Source of the DNA: Atriophallophorus winterbourni
Taxonomy: Eukaryota; Platyhelminthes; Trematoda; Plagiorchiida; Microphallidae
Length of the DNA stretch: 64,000 nucleotides
NCBI GenBank assembly: GCA_013407085.1
Contig: JACCGJ010000235.1
Span: 62,001-126,000 of the forward strand
Reading direction: 5' to 3'
Below the pieces are notes generated by a model. That model was not told the DNA's origin. It searched no databases and saw only the letters and a program-made list of their open reading frames with translations. Each line of letters starts with the position of its first letter. Within the stretch, counting starts at the first letter, position 1. This document shows positions 34,501-42,130 of the stretch, one piece after another. A program made the translations under genes and the position numbers.

Positions 34501-35634
34501 CATACAAGACATTGAAAGTGCGCTATTAAATTAGGCCACTGTTAATTAGCATTGGAGTATTCCAACTTTGAATTACCGCTTCACACAATTGGAAATGACC
34601 AATTTCAGAAGTACTAACGTGCCCCGAAGTTACACTGCACATATACTCATTTTATATTAAAGCGCAAGTCTAAACCAGGCTCATTCCCATGAATCGAATC
34701 CGCATGCATAAATCAATTGTACGGAGAAATAAATCTTGGCAGACATTTCTTATTAATTTTGTAGATGCAATATAAAATAGTAATCAGAACATGAGAGATG
34801 ATATAAGAGAAAAGCACCGATTATTACGGAGGCGGGATAATTACAAATAAGCAAACATTTATTTCAATATCTCACCAGGAATGCACCAATAGTAATATTG
34901 GTTGGTTTACGTAGCGAACAAAGTCCAACCAAAGCACAAACATCGTGCGGATTCTAAAAAATTTACATTAAAAAGATCAAATTACCAGCTGAACCTCGAG
35001 CATACGCAAAATGGCAGGTACATGGGCCTTTACAGTTTCCTTACAGTAATCTCTTATGATCGTTGGGGCCCTGTCGCAAAAGTCATTAAATTTATTTATA
35101 ATAGCATTTGAGGTTGCGTTATTTTCGAGGAGAGCGCGAATATCGTCGATTATTTTTTTGCAATCTTCACAAACGGATCCGAAATTTAAGTCCTGGAATT
35201 TATTAATTTGAAAAATACTCACCCCTAAATACGTGTGTGACTTGCACATTGATATAACATTGCAAAACGCCACCGAATTGTTCTAAAATGAGCTTAAAAT
35301 GGTTCACACATACCAAATTCTCATTATCTTCCTTCCACGAATTCAAAAATCGCACACACTGAAATGTAAGAACAAATAACACATACAGTTTCCTCAGGAT
35401 TTTCTATAGTACACAACTTAAGTGCATCTTTCATATCATCCATGGGGTTTTTGAAATGGAGACAGTAAACACATTTTGCAGATGGATCGTTGTCATAACT
35501 CGTCCATTTTGCATTCTTCCAAATATTCACACATCTATCTTGAAAACTACAATTTTTAGCTGTATTCAAGTTTTTGCAGTGGAATCTTGAAGGTTGGGTG
35601 CATTGCTTATCACGGAAGCAAAACGTTATAGAAA
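14633..35634 (-). CDS. PSAP: Prosaposin-like precursor (ten exons read; signal-peptide exon not found)
   Basis: Prosaposins are cleaved into small disulfide-rich saposins that bind membrane lipids for lysosomal hydrolases; trematode relatives are also secreted in the gut and perturb membranes. Exons, 5' to 3': 35387-35634, 34986-35192, 31723-31989, 31329-31586, 27291-27449, 26457-26618, 24251-24331, 20067-20387, 18015-18095, 14633-15109. All internal junctions read as phase 0 with GT-AG ends. Domain order: one saposin A-type, four saposin B-type, one A-type, one B-type, three A-type. B domains 2-5 keep all six cysteines; domain 1 appears to have five. B domains are split by introns at matching places, so the halves only make sense when joined. 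The frame is open through every exon, so this looks like a live gene. No upstream exon with a signal peptide could be identified. Introns hold SINE-like, RTE and Penelope insertions. Confidence 0.85.
15560..17735 (+). mobile_element. RTE-type non-LTR retrotransposon, inactivated, antisense in a prosaposin intron
   Basis: Frames broken by many stops read as one RTE element. They include the linker ARIKIHLSSL (about 15690-15720), RT blocks KGNASLCDNYRGISLI, RRGRCCVDQLFTLRRILEH and FIDFEATFDSVDRDSLW (16400-16680), the YLGSPVQPSG block (about 17100), and the C-terminal VSNDEVRHRC and RLRCFGHIL (17350-17440). The style matches schistosome SR2-like elements. It ends in an aagtaaataagtaagt tail near 17735. 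Confidence 0.8.
18015..18095 (-). CDS. PSAP: Prosaposin 27-codon exon of B domain 5
   Basis: Acceptor gctttcgcag, donor GTGAGT; 81 bp. CQEVVDNRFKIQHRLM to KPVDLCK supplies cysteines 4 and 5; the next exon adds ELHMC. Confidence 0.85.
18096..18886. other. Intronic AT-rich sequence, nothing recognised
   Basis: Intron of the prosaposin gene between exons 18015-18095 and 20067-20387. No motif or shared repeat seen before the R1 insertion. The stretch 19144-20066 is likewise blank. Confidence 0.5.
18901..19129 (-). mobile_element. SINE-like repeat R1 with perfect 14-bp target-site duplication
   Basis: Best-defined member of family R1. It is flanked by gttccagtgaataa at 18887-18900 and 19130-19143. 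Read on the minus strand it starts cggatgtgcaatcgtgcagt and ends gcctggatcaggcttgtgct followed by a short repeat tail; other copies end in (atac)n. No coding frame. No convincing Pol III A/B boxes were found, so SINE is inferred from size, tail and duplication. Confidence 0.75.
20067..20387 (-). CDS. PSAP: Prosaposin exon: end of B domain 4, internal A domain, start of B domain 5
   Basis: Acceptor tgatttcag, donor GTACGT; 107 codons. EIGLC closes domain 4. PLCNSDDLDVLC, LDVARRC and MGDTC form an internal A-type domain, lacking the usual GP after the first Cys. GCFVCAERVSLWKLF to GFSC opens domain 5. A reading through the donor reaches a stop after ten bases. Confidence 0.8.
20875..20920 (-). 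ncRNA. Candidate hammerhead ribozyme in the Penelope terminal region
   Basis: The minus strand gives CTGACGA (20907-20913), a long hairpin with loop tgt, then GAAACGTT and ACC. CUGANGA and GAAA are the hammerhead core, and AACGTT would be a palindromic stem III. Stem I is short, so this is a candidate only. Related copies lie at 53501-53540 and 60128-60172. Confidence 0.4.
21027..21118 (-). mobile_element. RTE 3'-end fragment with (AAT)n tail
   Basis: Nearly identical to the 3' end of the RTE copy at 25555-26326: both read tgtatcagattgtgcaaata at the end. Here the tail is an (AAT)n run; there it is (AT)n. A heavily 5'-truncated LINE insertion. Confidence 0.65.
21860..22290 (+). repeat. Inverted arm of the Penelope terminal region, split by an R1 SINE
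   Basis: Reverse-complement partner of 20870-21155, sharing actgtttagcggta, ggtcatgcctacgt and aacgttaccaaaactgctc. The arm is broken inside its hairpin by the R1 element at 22012-22255. Confidence 0.65.
22012..22255 (-). mobile_element. SINE-like repeat R1 inserted in a Penelope hairpin
   Basis: Full-length R1 copy flanked by ttctgtgtcag (22001-22011) and ttctgtttcag (22256-22266), a 10-of-11 target-site duplication. The joined flanks restore the Penelope arm. Confidence 0.7.
22600..22990. other. GC-rich dispersed element, unclassified
   Basis: A GC-rich block inside an AT-rich intron. Long open frames on both strands (e.g. 22636-22986 plus, 22626-23039 minus) show no recognisable domain. 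It ends at an (AT)n run at about 22998-23015, which suggests a retroelement terminus. Confidence 0.35.
23405..23452 (-). ncRNA. Hammerhead-like motif with GAAA changed to GACA
   Basis: Minus strand: six-pair stem I (ctccac / gtggag), CTGATGA at 23437-23443, stem II ggc-aaaca-gcc, then GACA where GAAA is required, palindromic CCGG and triplet GTA. The core change should abolish cleavage. Confidence 0.55.
23922..23964 (+). ncRNA. Type I hammerhead ribozyme, intact core
   Basis: CTGATGA at 23928-23934, stem II GTGC-aaaca-GCAC, GAAA at 23948-23951, palindromic stem III CCGG, cleavage triplet GTC ending at 23957. Stem I pairs tcctac with gtgggg (six pairs, two wobble). The very short, self-complementary stem III means it would work best as a dimer, as in other animal retroelement hammerheads. 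It lies antisense in a prosaposin intron. Part of stem I comes from the target sequence. Confidence 0.8.
23925..24000 (+). mobile_element. 76-bp insertion carrying a hammerhead core, with 12-bp target-site duplication
   Basis: agaatggtttcc is present at 23913-23924 and again, perfectly, at 24001-24012. The 76 bases between begin at the ribozyme (tacctgatgagtgcaaacag) and end in gcatgcaaatgaatattttga. The same 74-base stretch recurs at 62269-62342. This is the size and structure expected for insertion of a ribozyme-initiated RNA copy. Confidence 0.75.
24251..24331 (-). CDS. PSAP: Prosaposin 27-codon exon: third-quarter of B domain 4
   Basis: Acceptor ctttttcag, donor GTATGC; 81 bp. CKSLVHEYLPSAIDYI then MTPLEICQ carries cysteines 4 and 5 of the domain. 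It has the same length and phase as the exon at 18015-18095, which does the same job in B domain 5. Confidence 0.85.
24478..24575 (+). mobile_element. SINE-like repeat R1, 3' fragment
   Basis: Sense R1 tail only: tatcttagcccacgtgcaga, then gcctggatcaggtatgtgat and catacaa. Confidence 0.6.
24800..25030 (-). mobile_element. SINE-like repeat R1 with (atac)n tail
   Basis: Near full-length R1 copy. Its tail appears on the plus strand as atgtatgtatgatgtatg at about 24802; the far end (gcacatccg) is missing. Confidence 0.65.
25270..25550 (+). repeat. Dispersed repeat R4, copy 1
   Basis: Shares aggtgcttaca, agcacaaacaaac and caatcaagtttcgtgaacga with 33630-33850, same orientation. Non-coding; type unknown. 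Confidence 0.55.
25555..26326 (-). mobile_element. RTE-type LINE, 3' end with coding tail and (AT)n terminus
   Basis: The minus-strand frame at 25763-26326 reads AKLKCLWKRRDLSL, ALLYGSECWTV, FDQRCLRRIAHVRW and RRLRWLGHVLRM, the post-RT part of flatworm RTE elements, open to its stop. The 3' UTR runs to tatcagattgtgcaaata and an (AT)n microsatellite at 25558-25586. The insertion is 5'-truncated next to the prosaposin exon at 26457. Confidence 0.85.
26457..26618 (-). CDS. PSAP: Prosaposin exon: first half of B domain 4
   Basis: Acceptor gatcgcag, donor GTAAGT; 54 codons. After a short Pro-rich linker come PCSTCKLIVTVIQQQL and ELCDILPGSYGNE. Confidence 0.85.
26745..27000 (-). ncRNA. Degenerate hammerhead-family repeat
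   Basis: At about 26752-26800 the minus strand reads CCGATGAG-tgcaaacagta-GTAAA-CCGG-TC, the hammerhead order with two core changes. A second, worse remnant follows near 26930-26985 with the shared tail gatggaaatgcatgca. Confidence 0.45.
27291..27449 (-). CDS. PSAP: Prosaposin exon: second half of B domain 3
   Basis: Acceptor ccccgacag, donor GTAAGC; 53 codons. VCKLIPPFFRSHC then FVEQYGAKIVEAV and FCTAIGFC complete the six-cysteine pattern begun in the previous exon. Confidence 0.85.
27450..28907. other. Intronic AT-rich sequence, nothing recognised
   Basis: Unique-looking prosaposin intron sequence. Short open frames lack motifs and splice context. Confidence 0.5.
28908..29139 (-). mobile_element. 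SINE-like repeat R1 with about 11-bp target-site duplication
   Basis: R1 copy flanked by acactgattaa on both sides. Its tail side shows gtgtgtatgtgtg. Confidence 0.65.
29140..30430. other. Intronic AT-rich sequence, nothing recognised
   Basis: No exon, repeat or motif found in this stretch of the prosaposin intron. Confidence 0.5.
30430..30620. repeat. Fragment of the hammerhead repeat family lacking the ribozyme
   Basis: Carries the downstream part of the family (aaaagcatgcaaatgaatat, ggacacatgtgattgaacag, cagtggcatacaagcgctc) but no CTGATGA core. Confidence 0.5.
30690..30920 (-). mobile_element. SINE-like repeat R1
   Basis: Well-conserved full-length R1 copy; tgcact on both sides may be a short target-site duplication. 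Confidence 0.65.
31133..31232 (+). mobile_element. SINE-like repeat R1, 3' fragment with (atac)n tail
   Basis: Sense copy from taggcctgggcaacctgaca to gatttcatacatacatc, 5'-truncated, close to the prosaposin exon at 31329. Confidence 0.65.
31329..31586 (-). CDS. PSAP: Prosaposin exon: end of B domain 2, start of B domain 3
   Basis: Acceptor atgttcaag, donor GTAAGT; exactly 86 codons. CKTAINVHFDEIL to VCATFKMCP closes domain 2, and TCQVCELVFHKLIDLLF opens domain 3. Confidence 0.85.
31723..31989 (-). CDS. PSAP: Prosaposin exon: end of B domain 1, start of B domain 2
   Basis: Acceptor aacttgcag, donor GTTAGT. It begins PLDEAKPDPVVTHVEC, which closes B domain 1. After a Ser/Pro-rich linker it starts B domain 2 with SCDECKAVLDQIRHVL and KICSTLP. 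Confidence 0.8.
32226..32464 (-). mobile_element. SINE-like repeat R1
   Basis: Full-length R1 copy; tail seen as atgtatgtatg. Flanks gttgcagata and gttacagata suggest a 9-of-10 target-site duplication. Confidence 0.65.
32465..33629. other. Intronic AT-rich sequence, nothing recognised
   Basis: No supported exon or known repeat between the R1 copy and repeat R4. Confidence 0.5.
33630..33850 (+). repeat. Dispersed repeat R4, copy 2
   Basis: Homologous to 25270-25550 (agcacaaacaaac, aggtgcttaca, caatcaagttttgtgaacga). Confidence 0.55.
34040..34335 (+). pseudogene. RTE reverse transcriptase fragment
   Basis: Frames with shifts read SGVRRGCPLSPFLFNFAIED, VLQNALRSFAEGGTELLPG and then DLDYAGC, the RT blocks around the catalytic YADD. 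The active site is destroyed (DYAGC). Confidence 0.65.
34986..35192 (-). CDS. PSAP: Prosaposin exon: B domain 1, main part
   Basis: Acceptor aattccag, donor GTAATT. The exon encodes VCEDCKKIIDDIRALL, FCDRAP and YCKETVKAHVPAIL, the paired cysteines and helices of a saposin B domain. Its end (PDPVVTHVEC) is in the next exon. Confidence 0.8.
35387..35634 (-). CDS. PSAP: Prosaposin exon: first saposin A-type domain
   Basis: Acceptor ..tttatag at 35635, donor GTATGT at 35386. The exon encodes an A-type domain (CTQPSRFHC, NLNTAKNC, DRCVNIW) followed by a linker with KCVYC. It is the most 5' exon identified. Confidence 0.7.
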
Positions 35635-35917
35635 CTATAAACGATTAGATTACATGAAAGATTTACTTGACAACAAAAGAATCAAACAACGACCAAACAT
35701 TTTGAACGGTATGAAAAATAATTAGGTCAACTGATAACTGATTGAGATAAACGCGAAATGATAGAATCATCAATGCACTCAATTTGTAAGTAAATCGTTA
35801 ACCATTGCTGCATTTAAGAGCAATTGTTCAGATTTAGCTATGCTTAACTTGGTCATATCACAAACGTGTGACGTTGGTGTCCACAACAACATGGATTCAC
35901 CAAAAATCGCTCATGCG

Positions 35918-37080
35918 TAAGTAATCTGCTCCTGGCGCGAGAAAGTTGGTGTGCTTTGACTGATTCTGGTCAAGAGGTCGATGTCATTTTTATCGACTTT
36001 AGTAAGGCGTTTGACCGCGTGCCCCACCGCCGATTGCTCGTCAAGCTGGAGGGTTTGGGTATTCGGGGTTGTCTACTTAAATGGATCGAGGCATTCATCT
36101 CAGGGCGGTCAAACCGTGTCGAGGTGAATGGAGTTTTGTCTTCAGAGATGATAGCAGGCTCCGGAGTGCCGCAGGGATCTGTCCTTGGCCCATTGTTATT
36201 CAAAGTTTTCGTGAATGATATTCCGGACGCGGTAGCGATCGATTGTCTTTTATTCGCGGATGATCTGAAACTGTGGGCCTCTGTCAGTTCCTGCGATGGC
36301 CACAAGCAACTGCAACAAGCAGTTGATGACTTAGTCAGTTGGACACATCGCTGGTCACTGCCTATCAATGAGGACAAGACAGTGGTCATGCGCATAAACT
36401 CCGATGACACTGGTGGTGAATACTTTCTTGGAGGTAAGCCTGTTAGAGCGGTGACGGTCGAAAAAGACTTAGGGATTCTGGTTATGGATTCCTTGAAGTC
36501 GAAGGCTGACACTTGTCGGAGAATAGGCAGCGCTACCAGGATGCTCTGGGCGATTCGGCGTTCCTTTGCGTCCAGTACCCCGCAAATGTTCCAGACACTT
36601 TTCTCTGTGTACATTCGTCCTCTGTTGGAATATGGGCTACCTGTTGCATTTCCTCAGTCCAAAGGCGAATGCGACTCCTTGGAGAGGGTACAAAGGAGGG
36701 GCACTAAGATGGTTTGTGGATTGCGCCAACTGGCTTACGAGGATAGGAGGAGCTTGCTGAAACTCTACCCCATAGAGCTTCGAAGGGAAAGATATGATTT
36801 GCTCCTGACACGCCGTATTCTTCTCGGTCAATATGGAGACGAGTTCCTCCAGTACTTCCGATTAGTAGGTGAGTCGAGGACACGTGGACATGACTTTAAG
36901 TTGCAGAAGCCTAGAAGGCTGAAGCTGAGTAATGCGAGCACGCTATTCACGCGGGTGGTGAACACTTGGAACTCTCTACCGAAAGAGCTCCTGTCTCTAC
37001 CATCTGAACAGCTATTCAAAAGCGCGTTGGATCAGCATTTGTTGAGACGGATGGACTTGATCCCCGGAGTGATGTAGTGG
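35918..37080 (+). mobile_element. CR1-type LINE, reverse transcriptase and C-terminal part
   Basis: A single open frame to TAG 37075-37077 contains IFIDFSKAFDRVPHRRLL, GVPQGSVLGPLLF, LLFADDLKLW (intact FADD active site), INEDKT, YIRPLLEYG, LERVQRRGTK and the C-terminal NTWNSLPKELL. The endonuclease and early RT are missing, so it is 5'-truncated, but the remainder has no stop. It lies just upstream of the first prosaposin exon found, on the opposite strand. Confidence 0.9.
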
Positions 37081-37135
37081 TGTTCCTCTACTCTCAGGGT
37101 TTGCCTTGTCAGCAGAAGTCACCCATGTCTATTAG

Positions 37136-37510
37136 TTCAGTTCAGTTCAGTTCAGTTTGCACAGGACAGTATGTGGCTAACGAGCCAATCGAGCGTCCAG
37201 AATTTCTTTCGGTGGAAAGCTGCAGAGAAGCAACCACCACTGCCAAAGCAATTTTTCTTATTGTGATTTGGATATCCTCGAAGATCGCGCCGCCATGGGA
37301 TAAGTCAATCGAGCGTTCAGAATTTCCGTCTGTGGAAAGCTTCAAAGGAGCGCCCACCACTGTCAAAGTTGGTTCATTTTCCTCTGGTATCCACGTCGTA
37401 TGCGAAGGTACGTCCGATGTTTTCCAAGCCGTCCTTTGGTCCCATAATTCATAGCTGCGACTGAGAAAAACGGAAAGGGTTTCTCTTCACCAAGCCGGTG
37501 AGAGGTTAGC
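37136..37510 (+). repeat. Dispersed repeat R5, copy 1, starting in a (ttcag)n run
   Basis: Begins with five or so ttcag units, then gcacaggacagtatgtggct. Homologous to 38795-39080 in the same orientation. Internally aatcgagcg..ccagaattt..gtggaaagc occurs twice (about 37187 and 37308). Confidence 0.65.
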
Positions 37511-37660
37511 TATGGAAAATTGGTGCATACATTTAAAACATGACATTTCAAATGAGGCATTATATAACAGGATTTTTTTGTTTTTTAAATTGTGGTCAAG
37601 ACCATATAATTTCAAAATGAACAAGAAATGGACAATTCTGACAACAGACAACAGGCATAA

Positions 37661-38780
37661 TCACGGAAAAAAGTCTGGGAAAAGCCCAAGCCACAATGCA
37701 TCTAAACCCCTTTTGAATGCACCTATTGATGTGCAAGCTATTAGTTCCTCAGGCAGCTTGTTCCAGAAGCTTACCACTCTTTCACTGAAAAAGTGTTGCC
37801 TAAGATTCAGACGGCTGTGGTTTTTCGCGAGCTTCAATGTATGTCCTCTAGTTGCGGGGTTGATCGCTCGAGAGAACAGGATTTGACAGCCCTCGTCGCC
37901 TAAGCCTTTCAGGATTTTGAAAGTTTCTATGAGGTCACCCCGTAGACGCCGACGCCGAAGGGAGAAAAGACCTAAAGAAATTAGACGTTCTTCGTAGGGT
38001 TTTCCAAACATACCTTCAACCATTTTGGTAGCCAGTCGTTGGACTCTTTCTAATAGTAATATGTCCTTTTGAAAGAAGGGGCTCCAGGCTTGCACGCAGT
38101 ATTCTAAATGAGGCCTGACAATCGCCGTATATAAAGGGATAAACACTTCCGGCGTTCTACATGTCAGAACGGATTTAAGCCTAAAGAGTTCTCCTCTAGC
38201 TCGTTGTGCAGCGGTGGCACACTGCGCAGCCCATTTGAAGTCCGCTGTTACGACTATACCCAAATCCTTAATCCTCTGAATAGATTGAAAGTCGATCCTA
38301 CCGTTATTCGCAGTTACTGTAATTCTGTCGACTGCTGCAGACAACAGATGACATTTACTATAGTTCAGAGGAAGATCCCAATCCTGCGACCATTTAATTA
38401 CCTTTTCAATATCTCTCAACAAATCACCGTGATCACTGGATCCGGTGAATTTGACATCATCAGCAAACATGTAGCAGGGACATGACAACTGCGATGCCAG
38501 ATCATCGATGAAGATCAGAAAAAGTATTGGGCCTAATACTGAACCTTGTGGGACCCCACTGGTAACTGTTGCGAATTCAGAGGTAGTATCGCCTACATGG
38601 ACCTGGAAGGATCTATCACGAAGAAAACTGGTTATCCAGTCGTGAAGCTTACCAGATATGCCTTTGGCCGCGACCTTCATCCCTAGGAACCAGTGACTAA
38701 CCGAGTCGAACGCCTTACTAAAGTCTAAGTAAAACAGTTTTACCCGTCCGCCTTCATCCAGTGTCTTAGAAACTTAATCT
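37661..38780 (-). mobile_element. CR1-type LINE, reverse transcriptase and C-terminal part (second subfamily)
   Basis: The minus-strand frame runs from YLDFSKAFDSVSHWFL (about 38730-38690) through GVPQGSVLGPILF, MFADDVKF (intact FADD), LNYSKCHLL, RPHLEYCVQAW, LERVQRLATKM to FWNKLPEELI and a stop near 37661. It is distinct from the 35.9-kb copy. Direct R5 repeats flank it. Confidence 0.9.
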
Positions 38781-38794
38781 AAAAATTTCGATCG

Positions 38795-39080
38795 AGTTCA
38801 TTTCAGTTCTGTTCGCACAGGACAGTATGTGGCTAACGAGCCAATCGAGCGTCCATAAATTCTTTTGATGGAAAGCAGCAGAGAATCACCCACCACTGTT
38901 AAAACGTTTTTTTCCTTTTGACCAGTTTAAAATTAAAATCTTCGATGATCACGACGCCAAGAGATTATCCAGATTGTGTTTATGGAGCACCGCGTTATAA
39001 CCGATGTTGGATGAAGAAAATAGCAGTTTCTCTTCACCAGCACGGTGAGGCATCAGCTGACGTAGAATAGTGTATAAAAA
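38795..39080 (+). repeat. Dispersed repeat R5, copy 2
   Basis: Shares gcacaggacagtatgtggct, aacgagccaatcgagcgtcc and agtttctcttcaccagcacg with copy 1. Confidence 0.6.
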
Positions 39081-39254
39081 CTCTAGCATTTACTTAATTT
39101 ACGGAATAATGGTAAACGGTGATCAACCTGAGCTTGTAAAGCAATTAGGTAGCGTTTTCAGAAAAAAAACTTACCCCAGTTGCGGTGTAAACCATGTTTA
39201 AACTCGAGACGAAGCTGCGGGATATAAGTTATACTCAAAGAATGTTCCAGACGT

Positions 39255-39475
39255 TTACCATCTTAATGCTAAAAAGTGTTTCCTGTAGTCAAGCCGACAT
39301 CGTTTCTTAGCTATTTTAAGTGAATGCCCACGGGTGTCCAGCTCGGGACTTAAGGTGAAAAACTCGTTTATTGGCACGCCACTTATACTCTCCAAGACCT
39401 TGACGGTTTCAATTAAGTCACCTCTTAAACGACAGCGTCTAAAGTAGAAAAGATCGAGAGACATAACGCGTACAG
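39255..39475 (-). pseudogene. CR1 LINE C-terminal fragment
   Basis: DLFYFRRCRLRGDLIETVKV, then DTRGHSLKIAKKRCRLDYRK, matches the C-terminal region of the CR1 copy at 37.7-38.7 kb. Confidence 0.7.
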
Positions 39476-39750
39476 CGTACGGTTTCCATCGTCAATTTTC
39501 TGCTCTGTTTTCAAGCCAATATTCCTCCATTTGGTTCGAAAAATGTATTTTTAAATGGCTTAGATATTTATGAACTGACTGTATGAAAATTTTGAACTTT
39601 TCGGATTTAATTCTCCCCGAGATGTCACAATTCTGATGTTCATATGGGATTAATAGTTTATGCTTATAAGCATTATGGATTTTCTTCCATTTGTTATTGA
39701 TTCCAACAGAATATTGCTCTATTTTCCTACAGAGATGCACTTTAAAGTTT

Positions 39751-40500
39751 GAAGCTGAGAATTTGTCGACACATATTTGACTTTGAATGGTATAAAGAAG
39801 TATCTCACGAGCTAACATAAGTATTTGTCGATTAATAATAAAGAGAAATGTCAGCAATCAATGATTGATTGCGGAAATACAAACTTCAGCTCCAACTGCA
39901 AAAAGTGTATCGCAGATTTCGTTCCGTTCAATGTGGTGCCTAATCATGTTGGATACCTAGCCTTTGAGCTGGATACAGCGAAAAGTGACTGCATAACTTC
40001 CACTGAGCTTGTAAAAGTTGGAGTTGAGGAAGAGGATGAGGGTAAAACAAAATCAGTGATTTCTTGGAGAAGCTGAGAATTTGTCTATACATATTTAACT
40101 TTGAACGGTATAAAGAAGTATCTCACGAGCTAACATATGTATTTGTCGACTAATAATAAAGAGAAATGTCAGCAATCAACGATTGATCGCGGAAATACAA
40201 ACTTAAGCTCCAACTGCAAAAAGCGTATCGCAGATTTCGTTCCGTTCAATGTGGTGCCTAATCATGTTGGATTCCTAGCCTTTGAGCTGGATACAGCGAA
40301 AAGTGACTGCATAACTTCCACTGAGCTTGTAGAAGTTGGAGTTGAGGAAGAGGATGAGGGTAAAACAAAATCAGTGATTTCTTGGGTTCCATCAGGAGAA
40401 GATGAAGAAGATTCATTTAACGAATTAATATCTTTGCCACACAAACCTTTGAGCGCACTCATAATTGACGACTGTTATTCGTTCTCAAAATCGATTTGAC
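39751..40500 (+). CDS. Uncharacterised coding segment with a 318-bp tandem duplication
   Basis: gaagctgagaatttgtc starts at 39751 and again at 40069; the 318-bp unit (106 codons) is duplicated almost exactly. Both copies encode KEKCQQS, ADFVPFNVVPNHVG, LAFELDTAKSDCITSTEL and an acidic VGVEEEDEGKTKSVISW. Copy 1 then meets a stop; copy 2 continues with SGEDEEDSFNELISL to a stop near 40499. I do not recognise the protein. Conservation between copies at the amino-acid level suggests it was coding, but no splice sites were found; it could be a retrocopy. Confidence 0.4.
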
Positions 40501-40977
40501 ATATATATCTCGCATGCGTTGTATCTCGAGCTTGATTGATGAACACAGCTGGGAGACAGCGTGATGATCAAGATTTTTGAAAGCCTTTTTCCTCAGTCTT
40601 CATGTGCGCTTCAATTTAATGGAGGAAAAACAATCAAGTCGAACAAAAATAGTTTCCTGTGAACAGCATATATAAAAGCAAAAGTTGAGATCGGATGTGA
40701 AAACGTCACATTCAAGGGAAACGTCCGGTTCGTTAAAAATACGGAAGTCAGTGTCGCTTAGCATGGTCCTCAGCGCCGATATATTGTCAGGTTCACAAGT
40801 CACTTTTCGCCTGATTCTGCGAGTCATGTAACTATGCCCCACACTTCCGTAGATTTCAGGAAGTATTGTGATCCCACAGTTAATAGAATTTCCAATCGGC
40901 GCAGATTTGCGGGCATGAAAAATTTGTGGCGCATTAGTGAAAGCTTAATACAAACAAGCTTCAGAACGCGTTAAAAA

Positions 40978-41640
40978 ATGAACAAATCTGCGATTATCAC
41001 TAGAATTGGTTCCATCAATCAGCAAAACTTGCGAAAACTTCTATCCAGCTCCGAGCTAGAAGATCGGACACTTACACTACACTTACGCCATTTGTTACGG
41101 TTACAGGGAACACAGAATGTTGACGAACGAGTACTATGCCAGATCCGGGTCCAGAGTTTTCCAAACGATTTGCGCAAAGTTCTGCTTACATTAAAAATAC
41201 AGTAACCTAGACGAGTTTCCTCAAGTTGCATATAAAGTCTATGAGATCTGTCGTAACACATCAATTTGCTCAGTCAGCCAACCCATTTTAACCCCTTGTA
41301 CTTCCTGTGCAGATTTAAACAAGGGTATATCTGATTTGAAATTCCGCATCATAGTCTCTTGCAGATGTCCGCTATTCATTTCCAGGGTAACAGTCAGACA
41401 GAGGGCCAATTGCTTACCGCGTCACTCCAAGACAGACAGCGGGCAGATACCGTCGCAAGCAAGTGATCAATCAGAGACATGGGTTGGTCTGAGACCAACG
41501 AAACCTCGAACAGGTAAAATGACCCTGTGTTTAATATCACACAGAAGATACCAGGCATGGCTGGATTCCAACCGAATTTACGGGATCGCCTCGCTAAAGA
41601 TCGCCAGCACCGCCAATTAAGTCTTTTCCGCACATACGGA
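40978..41640 (+). pseudogene. Gag-like fragment of an LTR retrotransposon
   Basis: LHLRHLLRLQGTQNVDE then LCQIRVQSFPNDLRKVLLTL resembles the flatworm gypsy-type Gag block (LL..M..L.G.....LL...F...LP..V...L). Later frames contain a decayed H(R)RY element where the Gag tail is expected. Stops break it. Recognition is by pattern only. Confidence 0.4.
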
Positions 41641-42120
41641 TGGAGCGACTGACGGACGAGAGTTTGGCATCGTGGTACTAAAAGGTATTTCACATTTTGA
41701 CAAATTGCCACATGAATCTTGAGACTGGTTGAATGTGGACACAGCCAGCGTGAGATGATCGCTTTTTGTAGAGAGCCACAGTATCGGATCCGTGGACAGC
41801 ATTAGCGAGTCCAGGGTGAATTCGGGTAGACATTTGTGGTGACAAAATGCGCACGAATCACTTGCGACCAAATATCGCTTGACATTATAAAATGCGATAC
41901 CGTTTTGTGTAGCGCAAATAATATAGTCATACGCGATACAACAAAGGAAGACAGCCCTATCGGTTGAACAATTCGGTTCGCTAAACTCAAACGAGTGAAG
42001 TTGTTTGTATGAAATATCCGCTATTCCGTACCAGATGAAGCATGCACTGATACACGGCAGAGAACCGTATAGTCTATAGTAATTTGTAGTCTTATATTTT
42101 GTATCATCATAATTTGTCAA
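41617..42120 (-). pseudogene. NUP214-like N-terminal beta-propeller fragment (tentative)
   Basis: A 167-codon frame reads QLHSFEFSEPNC, FLCCIAYDYIICATQNGIAF, then ILWLSTKSDHLTLAVST. The order (entry strand, a hydrophobic blade ending in G.xFY, then LSxxxDxLTLAV) resembles the start of nucleoporin 214. No splice sites or further blades found. It abuts the Gag-like fragment on the other strand, so it is likely a captured or retrotransposed piece. Confidence 0.3.
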
Positions 42121-42130
42121 CTTAGATTTT
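42078..42130. repeat. Short flanking repeat, copy 1
   Basis: agtcttatattttgtatcat occurs here and at about 44263, each followed by a similar attttctRttcgttaa. The pair brackets the BRC-like segment. Confidence 0.45.
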
